A stretch of DNA of 6,438 nucleotides from Desulfoplanes sp. (GCA_028708105.1 JAQVZR010000106.1:1-6438); one strand, 5' to 3'; counted from the first letter of the stretch, positions 1-6,438 are shown. Translations and numbers: made by a program. The notes: generated by a model not told the origin, from the sequence alone.

Positions 1-469
1 CAATGTAGGCCAGGCAGTGTATCAGCGTGCGTCCGTTCTGGACGATGACACTTTTGAATCGATCCCCCCAGAGATAGCCTTTTCGGTTGTGTCGCTTGTT
101 GTAATAGCGGGAAAAGCTTTGCTTGATTTCCTTGATCATTTCCGAAAGTGAACTCCATTTTTTCCTCACCGCAGGAATTTTTTCTTTAGAGAGCAAATCC
201 TTAGGACCGTGAGCCCGGATAGAGCGCTCACGCAGCTCTTCGTCGGAGACGTGATCTTTGGGAAACATGCGCACGAGCAGATGAAAATGGTTGTCCATCA
301 GCGCATATCCCAGAATTTCGGTGAAGTAGATGCGGGAATATCGCTGTATCAATTGCTGCAGGAAGTCTTTGTCCGCGTCATTAAAGGGGAGTCCATCCAG
401 GGCTGTACGGGAAATGACATGGTACACCGCCGGATTTTCAGAAATAAGAAGCCGGGGAATGCGGGGCAT
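1..469 (-). CDS. IS200-like / REP-associated Y1 transposase, C-terminus cut by window edge
   Basis: This is the N-terminal 156 codons of a single-strand-DNA transposase of the Y1 (HUH) superfamily, IS200-like domain, in the style of REP-associated tyrosine transposases. Translating the minus strand gives MPRIPRLLISENPAVYHVIS at the start, then the metal-binding HUH signature MDNHFHLLV (H61 and H63), and the family block NRKGYLWGDRFKS (about 128-140). The reading ends in CLAYI at the edge. Y155 is the likely catalytic tyrosine, because this family usually reads YI-D-L-N-P-V-R-A-G there. The start at 469 is supported by GGAG at 476-479 with a 6-base spacer; an in-frame ATG at 481 has no such site. 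HUH enzymes of this kind nick and rejoin hairpin DNA. Single-copy members are often domesticated rather than parts of insertion sequences, and no terminal IS structure is visible here. The reading frame is intact as far as it can be seen. The family is fairly sure; activity and subgroup are not. Confidence 0.85.
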   Translation of the reverse strand, partial: MPRIPRLLISENPAVYHVISRTALDGLPFNDADKDFLQQLIQRYSRIYFTEILGYALMDNHFHLLVRMFPKDHVSDEELRERSIRAHGPKDLLSKEKIPAVRKKWSSLSEMIKEIKQSFSRYYNKRHNRKGYLWGDRFKSVIVQNGRTLIHCLAYI

Positions 470-571
470 GGCTGTCTCCATGAAAGAAATTTTGGTGGAT
501 GGAGCATGCGTAGCATAGATTTGGGGGGTGTGCCATACATAGTTTGCCTGTCCCGGTTCCGGTTTGATACT

Positions 572-607
572 AACACGGCCCTTCGGGAATCCCTGAGGGG
601 CCGTGTT
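572..607 (+). repeat. 16-bp strand-biased hairpin (REP-like element, attenuator or terminator)
   Basis: Bases 572-587 pair with 592-607 around the 4-base loop AATC. All 16 positions pair on the plus strand, two of them as G-U (582/597 and 585/594). Read on the minus strand those two become A-C mismatches, so the structure favours plus-strand RNA or single-stranded DNA. It is followed by GCGTTTT, a short T-run that would make only a weak intrinsic terminator. No plus-strand gene ends upstream of it in the window. It lies between the 5' end of the transposase and the iron-sulfur gene, so it could be a REP-type target of the transposase or a leader hairpin of the downstream gene. The hairpin is certain; its role is open. 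Confidence 0.6.
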
Positions 608-715
608 GCGTTTTGTGGGGTGATGCGGATAAAGAATCGGCTTGAACAGCGCTGTTATCGGATGAGTGGTTGGTTTACACGCAGACGGAAGGCCTCCGCC
701 ATTATGACGATAATC

Positions 716-721
716 AAGGAG
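716..721 (+). promoter_or_regulatory. Ribosome binding site fixing the start of the iron-sulfur gene
   Basis: AAGGAG lies 5 bases before the ATG at 727. The frame can be extended to a TTG at 670, but no Shine-Dalgarno-like site precedes that codon, so 727 is preferred. Confidence 0.85.
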
Positions 722-726
722 AATTC

Positions 727-2007
727 ATGGGGCATTTGATCGCCAAGGACATTTACCGCCAGCTGGGCCGAAAAATCGACAACACCACGGTGCGTACTCC
801 GTGGAATCCGGCCCTGCGGGATCTTTTGCAGGCGTTGTATTCCCGGGAAGAAGCGGATTTTATCGTGCGCATGCCGTACCGACCCTCAACCCTTGGCCGG
901 TTGCAGAAAATTATGGGCATGGACGCCGCGCCCCTGCAGACGCGGTTGGAATCCCTGTGCCACAAGGGATTGGTCTGCGATATCTATGAGGGGGACGAAT
1001 ATGTGTACATGATCAGCCCCTTTGTCATCGGGTTTTTCGAGTTCACCATGATGCGCACCAGGGGGGAGCTTTCTCCGAAAAAATGGGCCGAATTGTTCCA
1101 TGCCTACATGTTCGGGAGCCATGACTTCCTGGACGCCAATTTCGGGGATGATCAGCAGATTTCCATCATGCGTGCTCTGCCCCATGAACAGACCCTGGGC
1201 GATCATGTGGAGATTCTGGATTACGAAAAGGCCTCGGCCCTCATTGATGCCCAGACCTCTTTTGCCGTGGGTATCTGTTCCTGCCGTCACGAAAAGGAGC
1301 ATCTGGGGGAAAGAAAGTGTACTGTCCCTCTGGAGACCTGCACCTCCATGGGTTCGGGGGCTGAGTTTCTGATCCGCAACGGGTTTGCCCGGTCCATTTC
1401 CAGGCAGGAAATGGACGATATCACGGTTCGGTCCAAGGAGATGGGGTTTGTGCTCTCCACGGACAACGTGAAGCAGGACGCCGGGTTTATCTGTCATTGC
1501 TGTTCGTGCTGCTGCAATCTTTTGAAGGGCATCCGGGAAACAGGATATTCCGGGGTTCTGGTGTCCTCCAGTTTTATGGCCCGGTGTGATGAAGATGCGT
1601 GCAACGGGTGCGGGAAATGCGCGAAGGCCTGTCCCATCGATGCCATCACCATGGTTGATGTTCCCGTGGATGAGGGGGAACGGCCACGTAAAAAACCTGT
1701 GATCAATGCGAGCTATTGTCTGGGCTGTGGGGTCTGTGCCTTGAAATGCTCCACAAAAGCCATGCGTCTGGACGAGCGGACACAGAAGGTCTTCCATCCC
1801 GAGGATTCCATGGAGCGGGTCGTTCTGCAGAGTCTGGAGCGGGGCACCCTGCAGAATCTGATTTTCGATAACCCCAACAGCCGCACCCAGGGGTTCATGC
1901 GCGGGCTGGTGGGAACATTTTTGCGGCTTTCCCCGGTGAAGAAGGGGCTTATGAGTGACGCGTTACGGTCACGTTTTCTGGAGGCCATCCGCAAGGCGGG
2001 TGGGTGA
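727..2007 (+). CDS. Winged-helix-like, cysteine-rich protein with two 4Fe-4S ferredoxin motifs
   Basis: A 426-residue, probably cytoplasmic iron-sulfur protein with no signal peptide or membrane segment. Residues about 30-90 look like a winged-helix fold (an LLQALYSREEADFI helix, then LGRLQKIMG and LESLCHKGLV). The middle carries C184-x-C186 (ICSCRH), C198 and C205, then a crowded CHCCSCCC at 256-263. The C-terminal half has two ferredoxin motifs: C292, C295, C298, C302 followed by P, and C331, C334, C337, C341 followed by S instead of the usual P. There are 21 cysteines in all. Proteins of this layout are seen in anaerobes and are usually annotated only as 4Fe-4S dicluster-domain proteins; I know of no assigned reaction. 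Electron transfer, or cluster- or metal-dependent sensing through the N-terminal domain, would fit but is inference. The nucleotidase gene begins 26 bases after its stop codon, which suggests cotranscription. The ferredoxin domains are sure; the winged-helix call is moderate. Confidence 0.88.
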   Translation: MGHLIAKDIYRQLGRKIDNTTVRTPWNPALRDLLQALYSREEADFIVRMPYRPSTLGRLQKIMGMDAAPLQTRLESLCHKGLVCDIYEGDEYVYMISPFVIGFFEFTMMRTRGELSPKKWAELFHAYMFGSHDFLDANFGDDQQISIMRALPHEQTLGDHVEILDYEKASALIDAQTSFAVGICSCRHEKEHLGERKCTVPLETCTSMGSGAEFLIRNGFARSISRQEMDDITVRSKEMGFVLSTDNVKQDAGFICHCCSCCCNLLKGIRETGYSGVLVSSSFMARCDEDACNGCGKCAKACPIDAITMVDVPVDEGERPRKKPVINASYCLGCGVCALKCSTKAMRLDERTQKVFHPEDSMERVVLQSLERGTLQNLIFDNPNSRTQGFMRGLVGTFLRLSPVKKGLMSDALRSRFLEAIRKAGG

Positions 2008-2021
2008 TACCATCTATGTAC

Positions 2022-2025
2022 GAGG
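2022..2025 (+). promoter_or_regulatory. Ribosome binding site ahead of a triple ATG
   Basis: GAGG precedes three consecutive in-frame ATG codons (2028, 2031, 2034) with spacers of 2, 5 and 8 bases. It rules out 2028 as too close and leaves 2031 or 2034. The earlier in-frame GTG at 2004, which overlaps the previous stop codon, and the ATG at 2016 lie upstream of this site. Confidence 0.6.
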
Positions 2026-2033
2026 TAATGATG

Positions 2034-3863
2034 ATGACGAAGAATAGGTGGCATCTGGTTGTGGCGATTCTGGTTTGTTTGGCTGTTTGTGGCTGTCAGC
2101 CTGCCGGGAATGGCGGACCGTGTTTGTCCTCTCCAGCCGGGCGTAATGCTCCGGGTGCGTATTCGGTTCCTTTTGCTGACGGCAGTTTTTTTCTGACCGT
2201 CATGCACCTCAACGACACCCATTCCCAGCTTGTTTCCCTTCAAAGTCAATCCCTGATCCTGGATGGAACCAAAACGTATGTGGATATGGGTGGTTTTGCC
2301 CGTATCAGGACCAAGGTGGATGCCATACGTGACCGTCACGAACCCTCCCTTCTGCTCCACGCCGGGGATGCAGTTCAGGGCACGTTGTATTTCACCCTGT
2401 ATCACGGGGACGCCGATATGGCCGCGCTCAATCTTCTGGGTGTCGATGCCATGGTCGTGGGCAATCATGAATTCGACAAGGGGCCGGATCTTCTGGCCGC
2501 ATTGACGGGCACGGCTGATTTTCCCATGATGGGAGGAAATATCGATTGCAGCCGAGAACCTCTTCTTCAGGAAAAGATCAAAAACTATGTGATCAAGAAT
2601 GTCGGGAACGAAAAGATCGGCATCATCGGTCTCACCACTCCGGAGACGGCGTTCACGTCCAGTCCGGGGAGCACGGTGACTTTTGACGACGTGGTGGGCA
2701 CGGCCGGAAAGATGGTGGGTGAACTTGAAGCCATGGGCGTGGACAAGATCATCGCCCTGACCCATGAAGGGTTCAAACAGGATATCGCTCTGGCTGAAGC
2801 CGTTGACGGGATTGATCTGATTGTTGGCGGTCATTCCCATTCCTTGCTGGGAGATGAAGGTGACATAGGGCTGGTATCTTCCGGACCGTATCCCGTGCGT
2901 ACTGCGACCCCTGACGGGGCGCCGGTATACATTGTCCAGGCCTGGGCAAAGGGCCGGGAGCTGGGTGTGGCCCGGGTGGATTTTGACGAGCACGGAGTGA
3001 TAGAGAAATTTCAGGGAAATCCTGTGATTATCCTGGGTGATACGTTTAAGCAAAAAAACAGTGCAGGAAAAAAAGTTGTTGTGGATGCGTCCACCCGACA
3101 ACGACTTCTTGATGTCATCCAAGAAAATCCCGGGCTGGAAGTCGTGCCCGAAGATGCGGCCATGGCGGCCCTGCTCAAGCCCTATACCGCGGGGATACAG
3201 GATATGGAGGCAGAGGTTGTTGCCCGTGTGGCCGAAGACCTTCCCCATGTTCGCGTTCCTGGAAGAGATAGGAATAGGCCGAGACCTGATTGCCCGGAGG
3301 GCAGTTGGCTGGCTCCCCTTGTGGCCGATTCTCTGATCTGGAAAGCCAGTGCCAACGGTCTGAACGTTGATCTGTCCCTGCAAAACGGCGGAGGGATACG
3401 CACGGGCCTCTGTGCTGGAGACCTGACCGTAGGAGATGGGTATACTCTGCTGCCTTTTGGGAATACGCTGGTTGTTCTGGGGCTTACGGGAATGGAGATC
3501 GCAGCAGCTTTGGAGCAGGGGGTCGACAAGGCTCTTGCTGGTCATGGCGGGGCCTTTCCGTATCCCGGGAATGCTCGCTATTGTGTTGATCTGCATGGGG
3601 CTCATGGAAAACGTGTTTCGGGTATCGAGATCAGGAACACAAAGGGGGCATGGCTCCCTCTTGATCGGGAAATTAGCTATCGCGTGGCCGTCAACAGTTA
3701 TAACGCCGGTGGCGGAGACGGGTATTCGGTTTTGGAAAAGGCGAATGGATATCGGTATGATACTGGATTCGTGGACGCAGAAATATTTCTAGAATATGCC
3801 AGGCAACGCCAGGTACTGGAAAAGCCTGCAGAAACCGGCGTTATGGTTGTGGATAATCCCTGA
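2034..3863 (+). CDS. 5'-nucleotidase / UshA-NutA family metallophosphoesterase, probable lipoprotein
   Basis: A 609-residue exported enzyme expected to hydrolyse nucleotides (5'-nucleotidase, possibly UDP-sugar hydrolase) outside the cytoplasm for nucleoside and phosphate salvage. It begins with basic residues and a hydrophobic stretch ending in LAVCGC; C21 fits a lipobox, although Cys at -2 is uncommon, and Q at +2 favours the outer membrane. Metallophosphoesterase motifs appear in order: NDTH (D61, H63), GDAVQGT (D112), GNHEFD (N144, H145), THEG (H244) and GGHSHS (H267, H269), giving a complete two-metal site. The C-terminal nucleotide-binding domain shows NGGGIR (451-456), LPFGNTL and NSYNAGGGDGY (about 554-564); F475 and Y556 are likely base-stacking residues. 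It is somewhat longer than E. coli UshA (550) because of its N-terminal tail and central linker. The start is 2034 or 2031. It probably shares a transcript with the iron-sulfur gene. The family is very sure; exact substrate is not. Confidence 0.93.
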   Translation: MTKNRWHLVVAILVCLAVCGCQPAGNGGPCLSSPAGRNAPGAYSVPFADGSFFLTVMHLNDTHSQLVSLQSQSLILDGTKTYVDMGGFARIRTKVDAIRDRHEPSLLLHAGDAVQGTLYFTLYHGDADMAALNLLGVDAMVVGNHEFDKGPDLLAALTGTADFPMMGGNIDCSREPLLQEKIKNYVIKNVGNEKIGIIGLTTPETAFTSSPGSTVTFDDVVGTAGKMVGELEAMGVDKIIALTHEGFKQDIALAEAVDGIDLIVGGHSHSLLGDEGDIGLVSSGPYPVRTATPDGAPVYIVQAWAKGRELGVARVDFDEHGVIEKFQGNPVIILGDTFKQKNSAGKKVVVDASTRQRLLDVIQENPGLEVVPEDAAMAALLKPYTAGIQDMEAEVVARVAEDLPHVRVPGRDRNRPRPDCPEGSWLAPLVADSLIWKASANGLNVDLSLQNGGGIRTGLCAGDLTVGDGYTLLPFGNTLVVLGLTGMEIAAALEQGVDKALAGHGGAFPYPGNARYCVDLHGAHGKRVSGIEIRNTKGAWLPLDREISYRVAVNSYNAGGGDGYSVLEKANGYRYDTGFVDAEIFLEYARQRQVLEKPAETGVMVVDNP

Positions 3864-3882
3864 CGGTATCATGTTTTCCTGT

Positions 3883-3911
3883 TTGCCCAGGCATAGTTGT
3901 TTCTGTATGAC
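3883..3911 (+). promoter_or_regulatory. Candidate sigma-70-type promoter for the DHH-CBS gene
   Basis: TTGCCC (3883-3888) and TATGAC (3906-3911) are separated by exactly 17 bases, each matching four of six consensus positions. They lie in the 89-base gap after the nucleotidase, about 40 bases before the next ATG. Matches of this quality occur by chance, so this is only a candidate. Without it, the gene would be read through from the nucleotidase. Confidence 0.3.
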
Positions 3912-3952
3912 TTTCCTTCATCCCGACAGCGTACAACAGAGGAAACACCCCC

Positions 3953-5242
3953 ATGCACATTGCCACCACCCATACCAATACCGATTTCGACGCCCTGGCC
4001 TCTCTTGTGGCGGCGACCTTTCTCTACCCTGGCATCTTGGGAATTCTTCCCAGCCAGATTCGTCCCAATGTAAAGGCCTTTTTGTCCCTGCATCAGGATC
4101 TTTTTCATATTGTGCCGCGCAAGGGGTTCGACCTTGAAGGGATCGATCAGCTCGTGGTCGTGGATGCCAATAATTGGGGGCGGCTGGAGCGCATGAACGA
4201 ACTCAAGGGCAGGGATGATGTGGAGATCCATGTGTGGGATCATCACATGAAGGGTGAAAATATCCAGGCGGGAGTCATGCGCAGGCATGAACTCGGGGCC
4301 AATGTGACCCAGATGGTGGAGGAGATGAAGGAGCGGGACTGCGCCTTTTCACCCATGCACGCCACCCTTTTTTTGCTGGGAATTTATGATGATACCGGCA
4401 ATCTTTCCTATCCTTCGGCAACGCCCAGAGACGCGGCCATGACCGGTTTTCTGCTGGAAAACGGGGCGGATCTCAATGTGGCCTCGGCCTATCTTTCCTC
4501 ATCCTTTGATGATGGACAGACAGATATTCTGACCCGCATGCTGGCTAAAGACGAGGTGTTCTCCGTGTCCGGATTCAACGTGGCTGTGAGCAGCGTGGAT
4601 CTTGAATGTGGATCGGCCATGCTCGCTCCCGTGGTCACCAAGTATAAGGAAATCAAGGGAGTGGATGGGGTGTTCGGCGTGTTTCGCCTTGACGATCAGT
4701 CGTGCATCGTTATTGCCCGGGGCGGGCATCGGGATCTGGATGTGGGTCAGGTGATCCGGGCTCTTGGTGGCGGCGGTCATCCGGCCGCAGGTTCGGCCAT
4801 GATCAAGTCAGGGGATGTGGGGACATTATATGGACAGGTATGCGATCTGGTCCGGGAAATGGACCGTCCTCAGGTGACTGTGGAAAAGATCATGTCCGGT
4901 GTGGGAACGTGTTTGTCTTCGGACATGAAGCTGGAACAGGCTTCCGTCGTTTTGGATCAGGAACGCCTGCACACCGCTCTGGTTGTGGATCAGGGAGAAT
5001 GCCTGGGCCTTTTGAGCCCCGTGGAAATGAGCAAGGTCCGGCGGCCTTCGCAGTTTGCATCTCCGGTGAAGGCATTCATGCGCAGAAATATTTCAACCGT
5101 TGCCCCGGACCAGGGTATGCAGGAGGCATTGCGCATTTTTTCAGACACGGGGGTGCCCATGCTTCCGGTTGTCTTGGACGGCAAGCTGGTGGGCAAGGTG
5201 ACCCGCACGGATCTGATGCTGCAGATGTATGATCTGGGGTGA
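3953..5242 (+). CDS. DHH-DHHA1 phosphoesterase with a C-terminal CBS-domain pair
   Basis: A 429-residue cytoplasmic protein predicted to cleave phosphoesters of nucleotides or short RNA using divalent metal. The DHH domain shows HTNTDFDALAS (H7, D11, D13), VVVDANN (D71), DHH (D96-H98) and GIYDDTGNLSY (D146), so the metal ligands look complete. The DHHA1 domain ends with GGGGHPAAGSA (about 272-282). Two CBS domains follow, about 308-362 and 371-427, which commonly bind adenine nucleotides and regulate the attached enzyme. The TDFDALAS form and the following FLYPG region resemble the N-terminal part of the large deltaproteobacterial CCA-adding/poly(A) polymerase fusions more than NrnA-type nanoRNases, yet this protein stops just after CBS2 and has no polymerase domain. 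AGAGGAA at 3938-3944 sits 8 bases before the ATG. A terminator follows 28 bases after the stop. Domain calls are sure; the substrate (pAp, oligoRNA, cyclic dinucleotide product or tRNA-related) is unknown. Confidence 0.92.
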   Translation: MHIATTHTNTDFDALASLVAATFLYPGILGILPSQIRPNVKAFLSLHQDLFHIVPRKGFDLEGIDQLVVVDANNWGRLERMNELKGRDDVEIHVWDHHMKGENIQAGVMRRHELGANVTQMVEEMKERDCAFSPMHATLFLLGIYDDTGNLSYPSATPRDAAMTGFLLENGADLNVASAYLSSSFDDGQTDILTRMLAKDEVFSVSGFNVAVSSVDLECGSAMLAPVVTKYKEIKGVDGVFGVFRLDDQSCIVIARGGHRDLDVGQVIRALGGGGHPAAGSAMIKSGDVGTLYGQVCDLVREMDRPQVTVEKIMSGVGTCLSSDMKLEQASVVLDQERLHTALVVDQGECLGLLSPVEMSKVRRPSQFASPVKAFMRRNISTVAPDQGMQEALRIFSDTGVPMLPVVLDGKLVGKVTRTDLMLQMYDLG

Positions 5243-5270
5243 TTTTCGCTGGATAGTTGCGTGATAGCAC

Positions 5271-5324
5271 AAAAAAACAGGCCGTTTACCCGTCATATCA
5301 AAGGGGTAAACGGCCTGCTTTTTT
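5271..5324. terminator. Bidirectional intrinsic terminator between convergent genes
   Basis: A perfect 14-bp stem (5278-5291 with 5304-5317) around a 12-base loop is flanked by seven A residues on the left (5271-5277) and six T residues on the right (5319-5324). The T-run serves plus-strand transcripts from the DHH-CBS gene, and the A-run is a U-run for minus-strand transcripts coming from the FlgO-domain genes. Its place between two convergent genes fits a shared terminator. Confidence 0.93.
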
Positions 5325-5390
5325 GAACGTTCTGTTCAGTTGCTGGAACATGGGCTGTTTGTCGTTTTGTGGCTGATATTATTTTATCGG

Positions 5391-5948
5391 TTACATGCCT
5401 GGAGCGATGAGGTATTCCAGGTTGTCGGTGAGGGGGATACTGAAATCATAGGAAGAAATAATCTGACCTTTTTCAGCACTCAGGATGCGAGTAGAAATAT
5501 AAATCCTATCCATACCCTGCGCATACGTTCCGACAAGCATGGCCTGTGCGTTGTGGAATTTGGAAATATCTCTAACCGATCTTGAAAGTAAAAATTCTCC
5601 TCCTTGCTTCTTGACGTACAGACTTTCCCGTAATTTTACCTCCATGATGACAAATCCCTTTTGTGCCAAGCGAGAGCCTATCTGGTCTGACATGATCCGA
5701 CCTAGAGGTGAACTTTGTTCAATATTGTTGATGTCGACGAGGGATGATATGAGAATAGGATTTTCTCTATCAAGCGGGGTGGATATATTTTTGATTAAAA
5801 AATCTGCAGTACCATAGCTTATTTTGACTAAATTCGGTTCTCCAAAAGTCGCACCGGTATTTCCTGGGGCATCACCAACACCATGAGCGCATCCTGTAAG
5901 AATCCATAGGAGAAATACTAAAGCTATTTTTGATTTTATGTAACACAT
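5391..5948 (-). CDS. FlgO-domain lipoprotein
   Basis: A complete 185-residue predicted lipoprotein. The N-terminus has a lysine-containing start, a hydrophobic run and the lipobox LTGC (C20), with A at +2, favouring the outer membrane. The body matches the FlgO domain pattern: PILISSLVDINNIEQSSPLG (64-83), a region rich in charged residues, EFLLSRSVRDI (118-128), then GTYAQGMDRIYISTRIL (140-156). FlgO was described in Vibrio as an outer-membrane protein needed for stable flagella, but the domain is also found in proteins with no shown flagellar link, so the role here is inferred. The ATG at 5948 lies 10 bases after the stop of its paralogue upstream; only a weak AGGT (5955-5958) precedes it, so translational coupling is likely. 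Transcripts should end at the shared terminator about 70 bases downstream. It is more A+T-rich than the plus-strand genes. Domain call is good; function is uncertain. Confidence 0.82.
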   Translation of the reverse strand: MCYIKSKIALVFLLWILTGCAHGVGDAPGNTGATFGEPNLVKISYGTADFLIKNISTPLDRENPILISSLVDINNIEQSSPLGRIMSDQIGSRLAQKGFVIMEVKLRESLYVKKQGGEFLLSRSVRDISKFHNAQAMLVGTYAQGMDRIYISTRILSAEKGQIISSYDFSIPLTDNLEYLIAPGM

Positions 5949-5958
5949 GAGATACCTG

Positions 5959-6438
5959 TTATTTATCTAGGACTATTTTTTTGTCGTTTGGAATCACAAA
6001 GGATTCTGCAGATATTATGGAGCGGTCAGCAGTGCTTATGATTCTTACGTTAATATATATTCCTTCATCTGTAACTGAGTATGTTCCGCTGAGTACTGCT
6101 TGAGCATCATTTGAATCCTTGATGTCAGATATATTTCTGGAAAGAATCAGTTCTCCTATCCTTTCTTTGACAACAATATCTTTGATTCTGATCTTTATTT
6201 CGAGTACTTTGTAACCCTGTTTTGAAAATCTTGTTGAGAATAATTCGGCGACGAGACGGCCAAAGGAGGATGTTTCCTGAAGATTATTCAGTTTGACAAA
6301 AGAACTGTAAAATATTGCTTTATAACGGTATAATTTCCACTGGCTGTCTGCAATGATTGCGTCTGCTTCGCTGTTAATGATGTTGAGCAAAGAGGGACTG
6401 TTCTGATACCACGGAGTTGAATCCGCGAATGAAACTTG
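5959..6438 (-). CDS. FlgO-domain protein, N-terminus cut by window edge
   Basis: The frame is open through the right edge, giving 159 residues that start QVSFADSTPWYQNSPSLLNI; a TTG at 6390 inside this frame could be read as a start but is most likely internal, because the frame continues upstream and the family normally has a signal peptide there. It aligns with its downstream neighbour over about 100 residues with roughly one single-residue gap: FVKLNNLQETSSFGR against LVDINNIEQSSPLGR, ELILSRNISDI against EFLLSRSVRDI, and GTYSVTDEGIYINVRI against GTYAQGMDRIYISTRI. It is therefore a tandem paralogue, probably exported, though the signal is not visible. By hand count G+C is near one third in lines 6121-6180 and 6301-6360, much lower than in the plus-strand genes. 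Role as for the neighbour: possibly flagellar or envelope, not proven. Confidence 0.78.
   Translation of the reverse strand, partial: QVSFADSTPWYQNSPSLLNIINSEADAIIADSQWKLYRYKAIFYSSFVKLNNLQETSSFGRLVAELFSTRFSKQGYKVLEIKIRIKDIVVKERIGELILSRNISDIKDSNDAQAVLSGTYSVTDEGIYINVRIISTADRSIISAESFVIPNDKKIVLDK

Noticed and set aside
606..634. Possible promoter (TTGCGT ... GATAAA) before the iron-sulfur gene
   Set aside because: Only three or four of six positions match in each box, the first box overlaps the hairpin, and I cannot tell it from chance.
684..698. Near-palindrome around AGGCCT before the iron-sulfur gene
   Set aside because: Short, with mismatches and no second copy nearby; not enough to call an operator.
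209..739. Long plus-strand open frame of 176 codons opposite the transposase and across the gap
   Set aside because: Its first half is antisense to a protein with clear HUH transposase motifs, and the product has no recognisable domain or signal.
886..1797. Minus-strand open frame of 303 codons opposite the iron-sulfur gene
   Set aside because: Shadow of a coding region with clear ferredoxin motifs; no domain or ribosome binding site of its own.
1713..3605. Minus-strand open frame of 630 codons opposite the nucleotidase
   Set aside because: The plus strand encodes an intact UshA-family enzyme with all motifs in order; the antisense product is low-complexity, rich in H, R and P, and resembles no family. 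Long antisense frames are common in G+C-rich genes.
5325..5350. Short inverted repeat GAACGTTC and nearby GTTC/GAAC pair after the terminator
   Set aside because: Arms are only four to seven bases with imperfect pairing, and the strong terminator next to it already explains transcript ending.

Overview
The window looks like chromosomal DNA of a Gram-negative anaerobe, most likely a sulfate-reducer-like Desulfobacterota (Desulfovibrionales type). The grounds are a cysteine-crowded 4Fe-4S protein of a kind common in such anaerobes, lipoprotein signals that imply an outer membrane, and a DHH/CBS protein whose N-terminus resembles the N-terminal half of the large deltaproteobacterial CCA-adding/poly(A) polymerase fusions. 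This placement is inference from protein style, not from a marker gene.

Layout. At the left edge (1-469, minus strand) is the N-terminal part of an IS200-like/REP-associated Y1 transposase, running off the window. The 257-base gap that follows holds a long, strand-biased hairpin (572-607) and the ribosome binding site of the next gene. Three plus-strand genes then follow: a 426-residue winged-helix/iron-sulfur protein with two ferredoxin-type 4Fe-4S motifs plus ten further clustered cysteines (727-2007); a periplasmic or outer-membrane lipoprotein 5'-nucleotidase of the UshA/NutA family (2034-3863); and a stand-alone DHH-DHHA1-CBS-CBS protein (3953-5242). The first two are close enough to be one transcript. 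The third may have its own promoter in the 89-base gap before it. A strong bidirectional terminator (5271-5324) closes the block.

On the other side of the terminator, on the minus strand, are two tandem FlgO-domain genes: a complete lipoprotein (5391-5948) and, upstream of it, a paralogue cut by the right edge (5959-6438). They are separated by 10 bases, converge on the shared terminator, and are clearly richer in A+T than the plus-strand genes.

Functional reading. The nucleotidase probably salvages nucleotides outside the cytoplasm, and the DHH protein probably acts on a phosphoester of a nucleotide or RNA in the cytoplasm. Nothing in the window proves that they work together or with the iron-sulfur protein. 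The FlgO pair may be envelope or flagellum-associated proteins, but no other flagellar gene is in view. I found no tRNA, rRNA or CRISPR array. I see no clearly new multi-gene system; the most unusual items are the cysteine-rich iron-sulfur protein, the DHH-CBS protein without its polymerase partner, the FlgO pair, and the hairpin beside the transposase.
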